Below are positions 5,429-12,405 of a stretch of 14,706 nucleotides of DNA, one piece after another. The notes under the pieces were generated by a model. The model was not told where the DNA came from. It searched no databases and worked only from the letters and a program-made list of their open reading frames with translations. Position numbers and translations under genes: made by a program. The stretch is from positions 1 to 14,706 of the forward strand of contig UQXG01000044.1 of the NCBI GenBank assembly GCA_900544945.1, read 5' to 3'. The DNA is from an uncultured Eubacteriales bacterium (GTDB lineage: Bacteria; Bacillota; Clostridia; Oscillospirales; Oscillospiraceae). Position 1 is the first letter of the stretch. Every line of letters starts with the position of its first letter.

Positions 5429-6100
5429 ATGAAGCGAACAAAGCTATGTGACCGGCATCTTCCCGACTACTCCCGGGGAGAAGAGCTCATGAACATGATT
5501 ACCCACATTGTGGGCGGAGGACTGGGAGTTGTGGTGCTACTGACCTGCGTGGTGCGGGCGGCACTGAACCAGGACTACTGGGGCATCGTCGGCAGCACCA
5601 TCTACGGCACCACCTTCATTACCATGTTCACCATTTCCAGCGTGTACCACGGACTGAAGCCCGGCATGAGCAAGAAGGTCATGCAGGTCATCGACCACTG
5701 CACCATTTACTTCCTCATCAGCGGCACCTACACCCCGGTGCTGCTGTCCGCCTTCCGTCCGCTCTATCCGGCCTTGGGCTGGAGCCTCTTCGGCTTCGAG
5801 TGGGCACTGGCGGTGCTGGCCACGGTGCTGACGGCCATCGACCTGAAAAAGTACAGTGTCTTCTCCATGATCTGCTATATCGGCATGGGCTGGGCCATTA
5901 TTCCCTTTGCAAAGCAGACCATTCAGGTGCTCACTGTTCCCGGCTTTGTGCTGCTGCTTCTGGGAGGCATTGCCTACACCATCGGCTCCGTGCTCTACGG
6001 CCTGGGCAAGACGAAAAAGTGGATGCACTCGGTATTTCACATTTTTGTGGTTCTCGGCGCGGTGCTCCAGTATTTCGCCGTGCTGCTGTATGCCATCTGA
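5429..6100 (+). CDS. Hemolysin III / YqfA family membrane protein
   Basis: A 223-residue integral membrane protein with about seven hydrophobic segments. It belongs to the hemolysin III/YqfA branch of the CREST (adiponectin-receptor-like) superfamily of putative metal-dependent membrane hydrolases. Family landmarks: EELMNMITHIVGG (18-30, H26), SSVYH (70-74), DHCTIYFLISGTYTP (89-103) and HSVFH (200-204). S71, H74, D89, H200 and H204 are the likely metal-site residues. Members are often named hemolysins, but cytolytic activity is poorly supported and membrane homeostasis is more likely. ATG at 5429 is chosen because GAGGTG sits 7 bases ahead. A GTG at 5414 would overlap that site. Transcribed away from lysA; no convincing promoter seen. 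No T-tailed terminator follows. Confidence 0.9.
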   Translation: MKRTKLCDRHLPDYSRGEELMNMITHIVGGGLGVVVLLTCVVRAALNQDYWGIVGSTIYGTTFITMFTISSVYHGLKPGMSKKVMQVIDHCTIYFLISGTYTPVLLSAFRPLYPALGWSLFGFEWALAVLATVLTAIDLKKYSVFSMICYIGMGWAIIPFAKQTIQVLTVPGFVLLLLGGIAYTIGSVLYGLGKTKKWMHSVFHIFVVLGAVLQYFAVLLYAI

Positions 6101-6173
6101 GGAAAACGAATGTGGTACAATTTCCGGTTCTTCTGAGAAGCATCGATAAACCCACTGGTGCGGGAGCACCCAC

Positions 6174-6229
6174 GGCTCCCTTGTGTAAAGGGAGCTGGCA
6201 AAAATCTTTGATTTTTGCCTGAGGGATTG
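6174..6229 (+). repeat. Palindromic repeat, family 1, element A
   Basis: Two hairpins in series: GCTCCCTT/AAGGGAGC (8 bp, 5-base loop), then GGCAAAAATC/GATTTTTGCC (10 bp, TTT loop), closing with TGAGGGATTG. Element B (6250-6313) has the same plan on the opposite strand. Non-coding; no T-run after either hairpin. Confidence 0.8.
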
Positions 6230-6249
6230 TCAAAATAAGAAAGTTCTGA

Positions 6250-6313
6250 TCCCCTCAGTCTCGTGCTTGCGGGGGACGCACGAGACAGCTCCCCTTGATC
6301 AGCAAGGGGAGCC
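6250..6313 (-). repeat. Palindromic repeat, family 1, element B
   Basis: An inverted counterpart of element A. Read on the minus strand it has GGCTCCCCTTG/CAAGGGGAGC (10 bp, 5-base loop), then GTCTCGTGC/GCACGAGAC (9 bp, 11-base loop), then TGAGGGGATC. The first hairpin and tail match element A; the second hairpin has an unrelated sequence in the same place. Confidence 0.8.
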
Positions 6314-6318
6314 TTTGC

Positions 6319-6358
6319 CCTCATCCGTCTCGCGCTTGCGGGGGACGCGCGAGACACC
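6319..6358 (-). repeat. Palindromic repeat, family 2, element C (partial)
   Basis: CCTCATCC leads into GTCTCGCGC/GCGCGAGAC (9 bp) with an 11-base loop identical to that of element B, then ACCTC. The lead-in matches the family 2 element at 11895-11936, but the CCTTCCCC hairpin that should follow is missing. Read alone, it is a truncated family 2 element carrying the same variable hairpin as element B. Confidence 0.65.
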
Positions 6359-6360
6359 TC

Positions 6361-6422
6361 TGCATTATGGAGCAATTGCCACTGGCAATTGTTGGATTCG
6401 AATTCGCTGCGCGGAGCACCAC
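6361..6422. repeat. Dispersed hairpin repeat, family 3, copy 2
   Basis: A 10-pair stem (AGCAATTGCC with GGCAATTGTT, one G-T wobble) closes an ACT loop. TGCATTA precedes it and AATTCGCTGCGCGGAGCACC follows. Loop and flanks match 83-145; four or more stem pairs differ with pairing kept. Confidence 0.75.
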
Positions 6423-6442
6423 CCCAAGGGAAGGCAAGGAAA

Positions 6443-6488
6443 CGGATTGTGACCAGAGGGAATCCCTGGAAGGGGCCACACCAGTGTG
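6443..6488. repeat. Dispersed repeat R, copy 2
   Basis: Identical over 46 bases to 34-79. The bases before it (AAGGGAAGGCAAGGAAA) also resemble those before copy 1. It is followed by TGCACTGGTTCGCAATGACA, whose end matches the tail of the first mosaic. The rest of the stretch to 6568 shows nothing further. Confidence 0.8.
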
Positions 6489-6568
6489 TGCACTGGTTCG
6501 CAATGACAACTTCTGCTTCGGCGCACTACTTCTGGCGGCGCATTCTTCACTCTATGGAAACACAAACA

Positions 6569-6596
6569 CGGGGCTGCCCCAGATGGGGCAGCCCCG
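6569..6596 (-). terminator. Intrinsic terminator of ftsH cluster
   Basis: A perfect 12-bp stem, CGGGGCTGCCCC and GGGGCAGCCCCG, 4-base loop, begins 7 bases past the ftsH stop on the minus strand and is followed by TGTTTGTGTTT. The interrupted T-run makes it a slightly weak but plausible terminator for the whole leftward cluster. Confidence 0.78.
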
Positions 6597-6603
6597 CGCT
6601 TCG

Positions 6604-8487
6604 TTATTCTTCCGTTTCCTTCGGCTCCTGGAAGGCATCGAACATAGCGGTGGAGGAAGCCTCCTCCACTTTCCGGCCCTCCATAATGGCCTCGAACTGC
6701 TCGCCTGTCATGGATTCCTTGTCCAGCAAAAATTCCACCACCTGATTCAGCTTTTCCGCGTCCTCGGTGAGGATCTTCCGGCAGTGGTCGTAAGCCTTGT
6801 CCACCAGGGTCTTCACCTCGTCGTCAATGGTTCCCGCCACCTTCTCGGAATAGCTCTTGGTTGTCTGATAATCCCGGCCGATGAACACCTCGCCGCCGTC
6901 CAGATAGGACACGGTGCCCAGCTTCTCGCACATACCGTACCGGGCTACCATATCCCGGGCCAGTTTGGTGGCCCGGTCGATGTCATTGGAAGCACCCACG
7001 GAGATATCCCCCAGGAACAAAGCCTCCGCCACCCGGCCACCCAGCAGGGCCACGATCTGCTCGTACATCTCATTTCGGGTCAGGTTGGACGAATCGTCCT
7101 TGGGCAGCGACCAGGTGGAACCCAGAGACTGGCCTCTGGGAATGATGGTAATGTGCCGCACCGGGTCATGGGTAGGCAGTCGGTACATGGCCACAGCGTG
7201 TCCGGCCTCATGAATGGCAGTCTCCCGAAGATCCTTCCGGGTCTGCACCCGGCTCTTCTTCGCCGGGCCCGCGGTGATTTTCATCAGAGCCTCGTTCAAA
7301 TCCTCCATATTCAGCACCGGACGGTTTTCCCTGGCGGCCAGAATGGCGGCCTCGTTGAGCAGATTGCTCAAATCCGCACCGGTAAAACCGGCAGTGGAGC
7401 GAGCCACGGTTTTCAAGTCAACGGAGCCGTCCAGCTTCTTGTCCTTTGCGTGCACCTTGAGGATTTCCTCACGACCCTTCACATCGGGACGACCCACATG
7501 AATCTGCCGGTCAAACCGGCCGGGACGCAGCAAAGCCGGATCCAGAATGTCAGGCCGGTTGGTGGCCGCCAACACGATGACCCCCTCGTTCCGGGAAAAG
7601 CCGTCCATTTCCACCAACAGCTGGTTCAGGGTCTGCTCCTTCTCATCGTGTCCGCCGCCCAGACCCGTGCCCCGCTTCCGGCCTACCGCATCGATTTCGT
7701 CGATAAATACAATGGCCGGGGCGATTTTCTTGGCCTGTTCAAAAAGGTCTCGGACACGGCTTGCGCCTACGCCCACGTACATTTCCACAAAATCCGAGCC
7801 GGAAATAGAAAGGAACTGCACGTCCGCCTCTCCGGCTACCGCCCGGGCAAGGAGGGTCTTGCCGGTGCCGGGAGGGCCCACCAGCAGCAGTCCGTGGGGA
7901 ATCCGGGCGCCGATTTCCCGGAATTTTTCCGGATTGCGCAGGAAATCCACGATTTCCTGAAGCTCCTGCTTCTCCTCGTCCGCACCGGCCACGTCGGCGA
8001 AGGTGACCTTCTTCCCCTCGGGCACCCCCAGGGTCGTCCGAGCCTTGCCGAAGTTATTCAGCGGATTGGCGTTGTTGGCCCGTCCGGCCATAAAGCCCCA
8101 GGCAAACAGCAGCACCAACCCCGCCAGCACCAGGGGCAGCACCAGATCGTAAGCCGACGGTTCCTTTTCCGGGCGGAAATGGTAGTATTCCAGCACCCCG
8201 GAGTCGGTCTGCGCCTGAAGCAGCGGCTCCATTTCCTGGACAAACCGGTTCACGTCGGCAATGGTTGCGGTGAGGCTGGTCTGTCCGTTGTAGGCACTGC
8301 GCAGCTCCATGGTCATCACATGGTCGTCCACAACGAAGGACTTGACCTGCTCATTGCGGAACAGCTTCAGCACGGTGGAATAGGGAATCTGATCCTGGCT
8401 TTGGGTGAACACACCGCTCAGCCAGGAGAATACCGCAATCAGCAGCACCAGATAAATGAGCGTGGGGACAATTCTACGATTTTTCAA
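6604..8487 (-). CDS. ftsH: ATP-dependent zinc metalloprotease FtsH
   Basis: A membrane-anchored AAA+ protease that extracts and degrades membrane and short-lived cytosolic proteins, working as a hexamer. The 627 residues are full family length. They include TM1 (7-27), an external domain (28-112), TM2 (114-133), Walker A GPPGTGKT (204-211), Walker B IVFIDEID (259-266), the second region of homology with RPGRFDR (321-327), and a zinc site HEAGH (426-430) with D502 as probable third ligand. The start is TTG at 8487, unusual but well supported: AAGGAG (8496-8501) sits 8 bases ahead and overlaps the hpt stop, and the reading begins with the expected MKNRR-TM1 pattern. Last gene of the cluster, 12 bases after hpt, followed by a terminator. 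Confidence 0.97.
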   Translation of the reverse strand: MKNRRIVPTLIYLVLLIAVFSWLSGVFTQSQDQIPYSTVLKLFRNEQVKSFVVDDHVMTMELRSAYNGQTSLTATIADVNRFVQEMEPLLQAQTDSGVLEYYHFRPEKEPSAYDLVLPLVLAGLVLLFAWGFMAGRANNANPLNNFGKARTTLGVPEGKKVTFADVAGADEEKQELQEIVDFLRNPEKFREIGARIPHGLLLVGPPGTGKTLLARAVAGEADVQFLSISGSDFVEMYVGVGASRVRDLFEQAKKIAPAIVFIDEIDAVGRKRGTGLGGGHDEKEQTLNQLLVEMDGFSRNEGVIVLAATNRPDILDPALLRPGRFDRQIHVGRPDVKGREEILKVHAKDKKLDGSVDLKTVARSTAGFTGADLSNLLNEAAILAARENRPVLNMEDLNEALMKITAGPAKKSRVQTRKDLRETAIHEAGHAVAMYRLPTHDPVRHITIIPRGQSLGSTWSLPKDDSSNLTRNEMYEQIVALLGGRVAEALFLGDISVGASNDIDRATKLARDMVARYGMCEKLGTVSYLDGGEVFIGRDYQTTKSYSEKVAGTIDDEVKTLVDKAYDHCRKILTEDAEKLNQVVEFLLDKESMTGEQFEAIMEGRKVEEASSTAMFDAFQEPKETEE

Positions 8488-8499
8488 TGGGGGTTCTCC

Positions 8500-9042
8500 T
8501 TATTTTGCATAGACTTCCGGCTTCAGAATGCCCACATAGGGCAGGTTCCGGTATTTTTCATTGTAGTCCAGGCCGTAGCCCACCACAAAGGCATTGGGGA
8601 TGGTAAAGCCAACGTAATCCGCTTTCAGGGTCACGCCCGCCCGGCGGCGCTCGGGCTTATCCAGCAGAGTGCAGATTTTGATGGAGGCGGGGTTCTGCTT
8701 TTTCAGGTGGTTCACCGTGAATTCCAGGGAATTGCCGGTGTCAAAAATGTCCTCCAGAATCAGCACATGCCGACCCTCGATGTCCGCGCTCACATCCTGG
8801 CGCACCAGCATTTTGCCGGTGGAATCGGTTCCGGCGTAGGAGGAAATCCACATAAAGTCCATCTGGCAGGGCACCTGAATCCGGCGAATCATATCCGCGT
8901 AGAACACCACCACGCCCTTGAGGACGCCGATGATTACCGGGTTCTTGTCCGCGTATTCCTTGGTCAGAATTTCTCCCAGCTCCTGGATTCTGGTCTGAAT
9001 CTGCTGTTCGCTCAGCAGGATTTTCTCAATATCATTGTGCAT
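8500..9042 (-). CDS. hpt: Hypoxanthine phosphoribosyltransferase
   Basis: A purine salvage enzyme: hypoxanthine or guanine plus PRPP gives IMP or GMP, in the cytosol. The 180 residues match the family length. Features: LKG (41-43), the PRPP-binding loop VLILEDIFDTGNSL (93-106) with the acidic pair E97-D98, and a base-recognition stretch ADYVGFTIPNAFVVGYGLDY (141-160). ATG at 9042 is preferred to an upstream in-frame start at 9069 because AGGGGGAG precedes it by about 7 bases. It overlaps the end of tilS by 11 bases, implying translational coupling. The tilS-hpt-ftsH order is common in Firmicutes, which supports all three calls. Confidence 0.96.
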   Translation of the reverse strand: MHNDIEKILLSEQQIQTRIQELGEILTKEYADKNPVIIGVLKGVVVFYADMIRRIQVPCQMDFMWISSYAGTDSTGKMLVRQDVSADIEGRHVLILEDIFDTGNSLEFTVNHLKKQNPASIKICTLLDKPERRRAGVTLKADYVGFTIPNAFVVGYGLDYNEKYRNLPYVGILKPEVYAK

Positions 9043-10318
9043 TTTCTGTCTCCCCCTGTATTCTTTCAAAACGGATGGTCACGGCGGGAAGTATTTGCGC
9101 CGCCCGATCCAAATTTACGCCGATGGAATAGACCCCCAGAATTCCGGTTTCATCGCAGGCCACCGGAATCCGCTCCCGGTCTGCCGCCGGAATCTTTCGG
9201 TCGATAAAGAGCTTTTTCAGGGACTTGCTGCCCCCGGAAAGCCGGATTTTGTCCCCGGTCTGCCGGGGACGGATGGAAATCTTCCCCACCGGGCACACCG
9301 TCAGAAGGTTCTCCGACTGTGCCAGCTCCCCAGCCGGTTCACAGGTGATTCGGATACCTGCCGCCTCCGCGCTTCCGGGACAGGTCAGCGTCACGGGCGT
9401 GAAGGCTTCCCCGGTTGGATTTGCCGTGAGGTGGCCGTACTGCCGGGAAAGGGTCACGCCCCCAGGAAAGGCCGCCGAAGCGGAAGGGCTGTCGGAAAAC
9501 ACCAGCGCCTCCGCCTGGGCGATGTGCACATCCTCCGGCTCCCGAACCCCATTTTCCTTCAGAAACCGCTCCAGCATCCGACTTCGGACGGCACTCGGAA
9601 GGGTGCGCAGGGTTTCGACTTCCGGCAGCGTCTCATAGTGGCTCAGCTGGGACAAACAGGCTTCATCTTCCCGGAGGCGCAGAGCCATTTGAGACAGGTT
9701 TTCGGCAATTCTGGGGTTTTCTGCCGCCAGAAGGGGCATGACGTGATGCCGCAGCCGATTCCGGAGAAATGCATCGGTTTCGTTGGTGCTGTCCTCCACA
9801 TGAGGAAGATGCCACTCCGCAAGAAAGTCTTCCACCTCCCGGCGGGTAATGCCCAGCATGGGGCGAATCAGCTTCCCCCGCTGAGGCGCGATGCCGCCCA
9901 GGCCTTTCAGTCCGGTGCCCCGCACCAGGTGCATGAGGATGGTCTCGGCGTTGTCGTCAGCGGTGTGGGCGGTGGCGATTTTTCCGGGAAGGCTATCCAG
10001 AAAGGTGTACCGGGCATCCCGGGCAGCGGCCTCCAACCCCTTCTTCCCGGGGCGAATCTCACCGGAGGCCACATAGAGGGGAATTTCATACCGGGCGCAA
10101 AGCTCCCGGACAAAGGTCTCATCCCGAAGGGATTCCTCCCCCCGGAGATTGTGGTTGAAATGGGCCGCTTCCAGGGTGATTCCCAGCTTTTCCCGGAGAA
10201 GGTACAGCGCAAACAGCATTGCCACGGAATCTGCCCCTCCGGACACCGCGCAAATCACCGTGTCCCCCGGAGCCATCAGATTCTGCTCCCGGGCAAATTT
10301 CAGCAGCCTATTCTGCAT
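9032..10318 (-). CDS. tilS: tRNA(Ile)-lysidine synthetase TilS
   Basis: Modifies C34 of the minor tRNA-Ile (CAU anticodon) to lysidine with ATP and lysine, so that it reads AUA rather than AUG. It is essential in most bacteria. Of 428 residues, the N-terminal N-type ATP pyrophosphatase domain shows SGGADS (26-31), HFNHNLRGEES (53-63), TAHTADDNAET (116-126), RGTGLKGLGGI (133-143) and DSTNETDAFLRNRLRH (176-191). The C-terminal domain (about 330-428) has GDKIRLSGGSKSLKKLF-type and IGVNLDR motifs. ATG at 10318 has GGGAGTGG shortly ahead. It overlaps dnaB by 11 bases and hpt by 11 bases, so all three are probably coupled. Confidence 0.96.
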   Translation of the reverse strand: MQNRLLKFAREQNLMAPGDTVICAVSGGADSVAMLFALYLLREKLGITLEAAHFNHNLRGEESLRDETFVRELCARYEIPLYVASGEIRPGKKGLEAAARDARYTFLDSLPGKIATAHTADDNAETILMHLVRGTGLKGLGGIAPQRGKLIRPMLGITRREVEDFLAEWHLPHVEDSTNETDAFLRNRLRHHVMPLLAAENPRIAENLSQMALRLREDEACLSQLSHYETLPEVETLRTLPSAVRSRMLERFLKENGVREPEDVHIAQAEALVFSDSPSASAAFPGGVTLSRQYGHLTANPTGEAFTPVTLTCPGSAEAAGIRITCEPAGELAQSENLLTVCPVGKISIRPRQTGDKIRLSGGSKSLKKLFIDRKIPAADRERIPVACDETGILGVYSIGVNLDRAAQILPAVTIRFERIQGETENAQ

Positions 10319-11645
10319 GTTTCCACTCCCGATCCGCAAAGGTCTGGTACTGACCAATCCACTGAAGCTTCACCGCACCGGTTTCGCCGTGACGGTTCTT
10401 CGCCACAATGCACTCGGCAACGCCCTTGTCCTCGGTGTTTTCGTGATAGTATTCGTCCCGGTAGAGGAACATCACCGAGTCCGCGTCCTGCTCGATGGCG
10501 CCGGATTCCCGGAGGTCTGAAAGGATCGGCCGCTTGTCCGTCCGGCTTTCCACCGCACGGGACAGCTGGCTCAGGCAGATGACGGGCACGTTCAGTTCCT
10601 TGGCCATGATTTTCAGGGAACGGGAGATTTCGCCCACCACCACCACACGGTTTTCGTTGTTCTTGCCGTAGCCGGAGCCCTGCATCAGCTGCAAATAGTC
10701 GATGATGACCAGACCCAGATTGTCCAGCCGCCGGCACTTGGCGTTGATGTCCGCCACGGTGACGGAGGGGTTATCGTCGATGCGGATGTCCGTCTGGCTC
10801 AGAGCCGCCGAAGCCATGCACAGCTTGGCCCATTCGTCCTCGTTGAGCTTGCCGGTGGCCAGCTTTTGCAGCTCCACAAAGGCTTCGTTGGCCAATAGAC
10901 GCATGGCCAGCTGCTCCCGGGACATTTCCAGGTTGAAGATGGCCACGGTTTTTTTGTACTTTTTCGCCACATTGACCCCGATGTTCAGGGCAAAGGCGGA
11001 CTTGCCCATGGCAGGCCGGGCTGCCACCAGCAGAAGGTCAGATTTATTCAGGCCGTTGATCCGGGTGTCCAAGTCCCGCAGGCCTGTGGACAGGCCGGGA
11101 ATCAGAGAATCGGACTGGGCTAGCTCCGTCAGCCGGTCGAAAACCTTGTGCAGGGTCGTACCGATGTGCTCCAGGCTGTCTCCCCGCTCGCCCTTGCGCA
11201 GGGCATAGATTTTCTTTTCCGCGGATTCCAGCATTTCCGCCGGAGTGCCCACCTCTTCGGACACCATCTCGTGGATGTCCGTAGCAGCCTGATTCAGCTC
11301 CCGGAGCATAGCCTTGTCCCGGACGATGTTGGCGTAGCGGACCACATTGGCAGCGGTGGGGGTAATTTCCATCAGCTGCAAGATGTAGTCTCTGGAATTG
11401 TCGTGGTAATAGCCCAGCTCCTTCAGCTTATCCAGCACCGTCACCGGGTCGATGGTCTGGGAGAAGTTGAACATGGTATAGATGGCTTCAAAAATCTCCC
11501 GATTCTGCTGAAGGTAGAAATCCTCTGGCTTCACAATGCCCACCACGTCGGTGATGCACCGGCTGTCAATGAGAATCGAGCCCAGCACCGCCTGCTCCGC
11601 TTCCAGCGACTGGGGCAGCTGCCGGGACAGAAGTTCCTCGTCCAT
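10308..11645 (-). CDS. dnaB: Replicative DNA helicase DnaB
   Basis: A hexameric 5'-to-3' helicase at the replication fork (called DnaC in Bacillus). The 445 residues comprise an N-terminal DnaB domain (about 10-112: LEAEQAVLGSIL, TPTAANVVRYANIV) and a RecA-like C-terminal domain with Walker A ARPAMGKS (209-216), DnaB-typical NLEMS (238-242), Walker B LVIIDYLQL (312-320), SQLSRAVE (359-366), DLRESGAIEQDAD (377-389) and KNRHGETG (416-423). No intein is present. ATG at 11645 follows AAAGGAG at a 7-base gap. It is separated from rplI by a repeat-filled gap, so it may have its own promoter. It shares an 11-base overlap with tilS. Confidence 0.97.
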   Translation of the reverse strand: MDEELLSRQLPQSLEAEQAVLGSILIDSRCITDVVGIVKPEDFYLQQNREIFEAIYTMFNFSQTIDPVTVLDKLKELGYYHDNSRDYILQLMEITPTAANVVRYANIVRDKAMLRELNQAATDIHEMVSEEVGTPAEMLESAEKKIYALRKGERGDSLEHIGTTLHKVFDRLTELAQSDSLIPGLSTGLRDLDTRINGLNKSDLLLVAARPAMGKSAFALNIGVNVAKKYKKTVAIFNLEMSREQLAMRLLANEAFVELQKLATGKLNEDEWAKLCMASAALSQTDIRIDDNPSVTVADINAKCRRLDNLGLVIIDYLQLMQGSGYGKNNENRVVVVGEISRSLKIMAKELNVPVICLSQLSRAVESRTDKRPILSDLRESGAIEQDADSVMFLYRDEYYHENTEDKGVAECIVAKNRHGETGAVKLQWIGQYQTFADREWKHAE

Positions 11646-11704
11646 GCCGTTTCTCCTTTCTTTCTCATTTGGCGTGATTTCACACGATTTTCAGGGTTTT
11701 CTGT

Positions 11705-11729
11705 AGGGGACGATGCCCTCATCGTCCCG
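11705..11729. repeat. Short palindromic repeat, family 4, copy 1
   Basis: TAGG precedes GGGACGATG, loop CCCT, CATCGTCCC (9-bp perfect stem). The second copy at 11751-11782 has the same stem length and a 4-base loop with a different stem sequence. A fragment (CGATG-CCCT-CATCG) occurs at 2809-2822. Non-coding. Confidence 0.7.
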
Positions 11730-11750
11730 CTTGTGCACGTCCTCGGTGGA

Positions 11751-11782
11751 TAGGGGCGGGCCAATGTGGGCATTGGCCCCTA
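11751..11782. repeat. Short palindromic repeat, family 4, copy 2
   Basis: GGGCCAATG, loop TGGG, CATTGGCCC (11758-11779), framed by TAGGGGC and CCCTAC. It has the same geometry as 11705-11729. Five outer and end positions (GGG, ATG/CAT, CCC) are kept, while the middle pairs change from AC/GT-type to CC/GG-type. Confidence 0.7.
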
Positions 11783-11790
11783 CGGATTCT

Positions 11791-11796
11791 ATTATA
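11791..11796 (-). promoter_or_regulatory. Possible dnaB promoter -10
   Basis: A perfect TATAAT on the minus strand, with no recognisable -35 at 16-18 bases and no TGn extension. If used, the dnaB leader would be about 140 bases and would contain both family 4 hairpins. It may be a chance match. Confidence 0.3.
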
Positions 11797-11810
11797 GTTC
11801 TCGGAATGAC

Positions 11811-11857
11811 CGGGGGATTGTGATCGGAGGGAATCCCCGGAAGGGGTCACACCAGTG
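11811..11857. repeat. Dispersed repeat R, copy 3 (diverged)
   Basis: Aligns with 34-79 and 6443-6488 but reads TGTGATCGGAGGG...TCCCCGG rather than TGTGACCAGAGGG...TCCCTGG, then AAGGGGTCACACCAGTG. In the inner stem an A-T pair becomes G-C. GGAATGAC just before it resembles the AATGACA tails of the other mosaics. Confidence 0.7.
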
Positions 11858-11894
11858 GCATGCGTAATCCGATGCTCTCGTCAAAAACAAGCGA

Positions 11895-11936
11895 CCTCAT
11901 CCGCCCCCTGGGCACCTTCCCCTCCCAGGGGAAGGC
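11895..11936. repeat. Palindromic repeat, family 2, complete copy
   Basis: CCTCATCC, a short GCCC/GGGC hairpin, then CCTTCCCCT/AGGGGAAGG (9 bp, CCC loop) ending at 11936. The large hairpin begins 7 bases past the rplI stop on the minus strand, so it may also protect or define the rplI transcript end. No T-run follows. Confidence 0.7.
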
Positions 11937-11942
11937 TAGAAC

Positions 11943-12389
11943 TTAAGCTTCCTCAATCTTCACCGTCAGGGGGGCGGTGATTTCATAGCCCAGCTTGCAG
12001 GTGGCGGTGTAGGTGCCCACGGTCTTGATGGTCTCGTTCAGCACGATCTTCCGCTTGTCCAGCTTGATGCCGGTCTTCTTCTCCAGCGCCTCGGCAACCT
12101 CCGCGTTGGTGATGGAGCCGAAGAGCCGTCCGCTGCCGCCGCCCTTGGCGGTGACCACAACCGTCAGCTCCCGGAGCTTCTTGGAAATCTCCAGAGCCTC
12201 GGCCTTCTCCTTGGCGATCCGCTCCTGGGTGGCCTTGTCGTTCATGCGCATGGTGTTCACCGCGTCGGCGGTGGCCTCGATGGCAATCTTTCTGGGCAGC
12301 ATGTAGTTCCGGGCGTAGCCGTCGGAAACCTCCAACATTTGACCCTTCTTGCCCTTGCCCTTCACGTCCTGCAATAAAATAACCTTCAT
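11943..12389 (-). CDS. rplI: 50S ribosomal protein L9
   Basis: A large-subunit protein at the base of the L1 stalk, reaching toward the next ribosome and helping keep reading frame. The 148 residues are standard length. The N-terminal RNA-binding domain carries the family signature KGKGKKGQMLEVSDGYARNY (10-29). It is followed by a long charged connecting helix (about 40-75) and a C-terminal domain with GGGSGRLFGSIT (83-94). The ATG follows AAGGAG with an 8-base gap, and the gene starts 16 bases after gdpP. The gdpP-rplI-dnaB order is typical of Firmicutes. Confidence 0.98.
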   Translation of the reverse strand: MKVILLQDVKGKGKKGQMLEVSDGYARNYMLPRKIAIEATADAVNTMRMNDKATQERIAKEKAEALEISKKLRELTVVVTAKGGGSGRLFGSITNAEVAEALEKKTGIKLDKRKIVLNETIKTVGTYTATCKLGYEITAPLTVKIEEA

Positions 12390-12405
12390 AATCTATTCTC
12401 CTTAA

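Noticed and set aside
1..6508. CRISPR array or insertion sequence as the source of the repeats
   Set aside because: Copies are not regularly spaced, no cas genes or unique spacers exist, and no transposase or its remnant is seen in the window.
6295..9207. A 970-codon plus-strand open frame opposite ftsH and hpt
   Set aside because: It lies wholly antisense to two unmistakable genes, has no ribosome site, and its translation is low-complexity His/Gln/Gly-rich. It is a GC-skew shadow of the real frames.
9035..10582. A 515-codon plus-strand open frame opposite tilS and dnaB
   Set aside because: Shadow of coupled minus-strand genes with full motif support; its product shows no domain.
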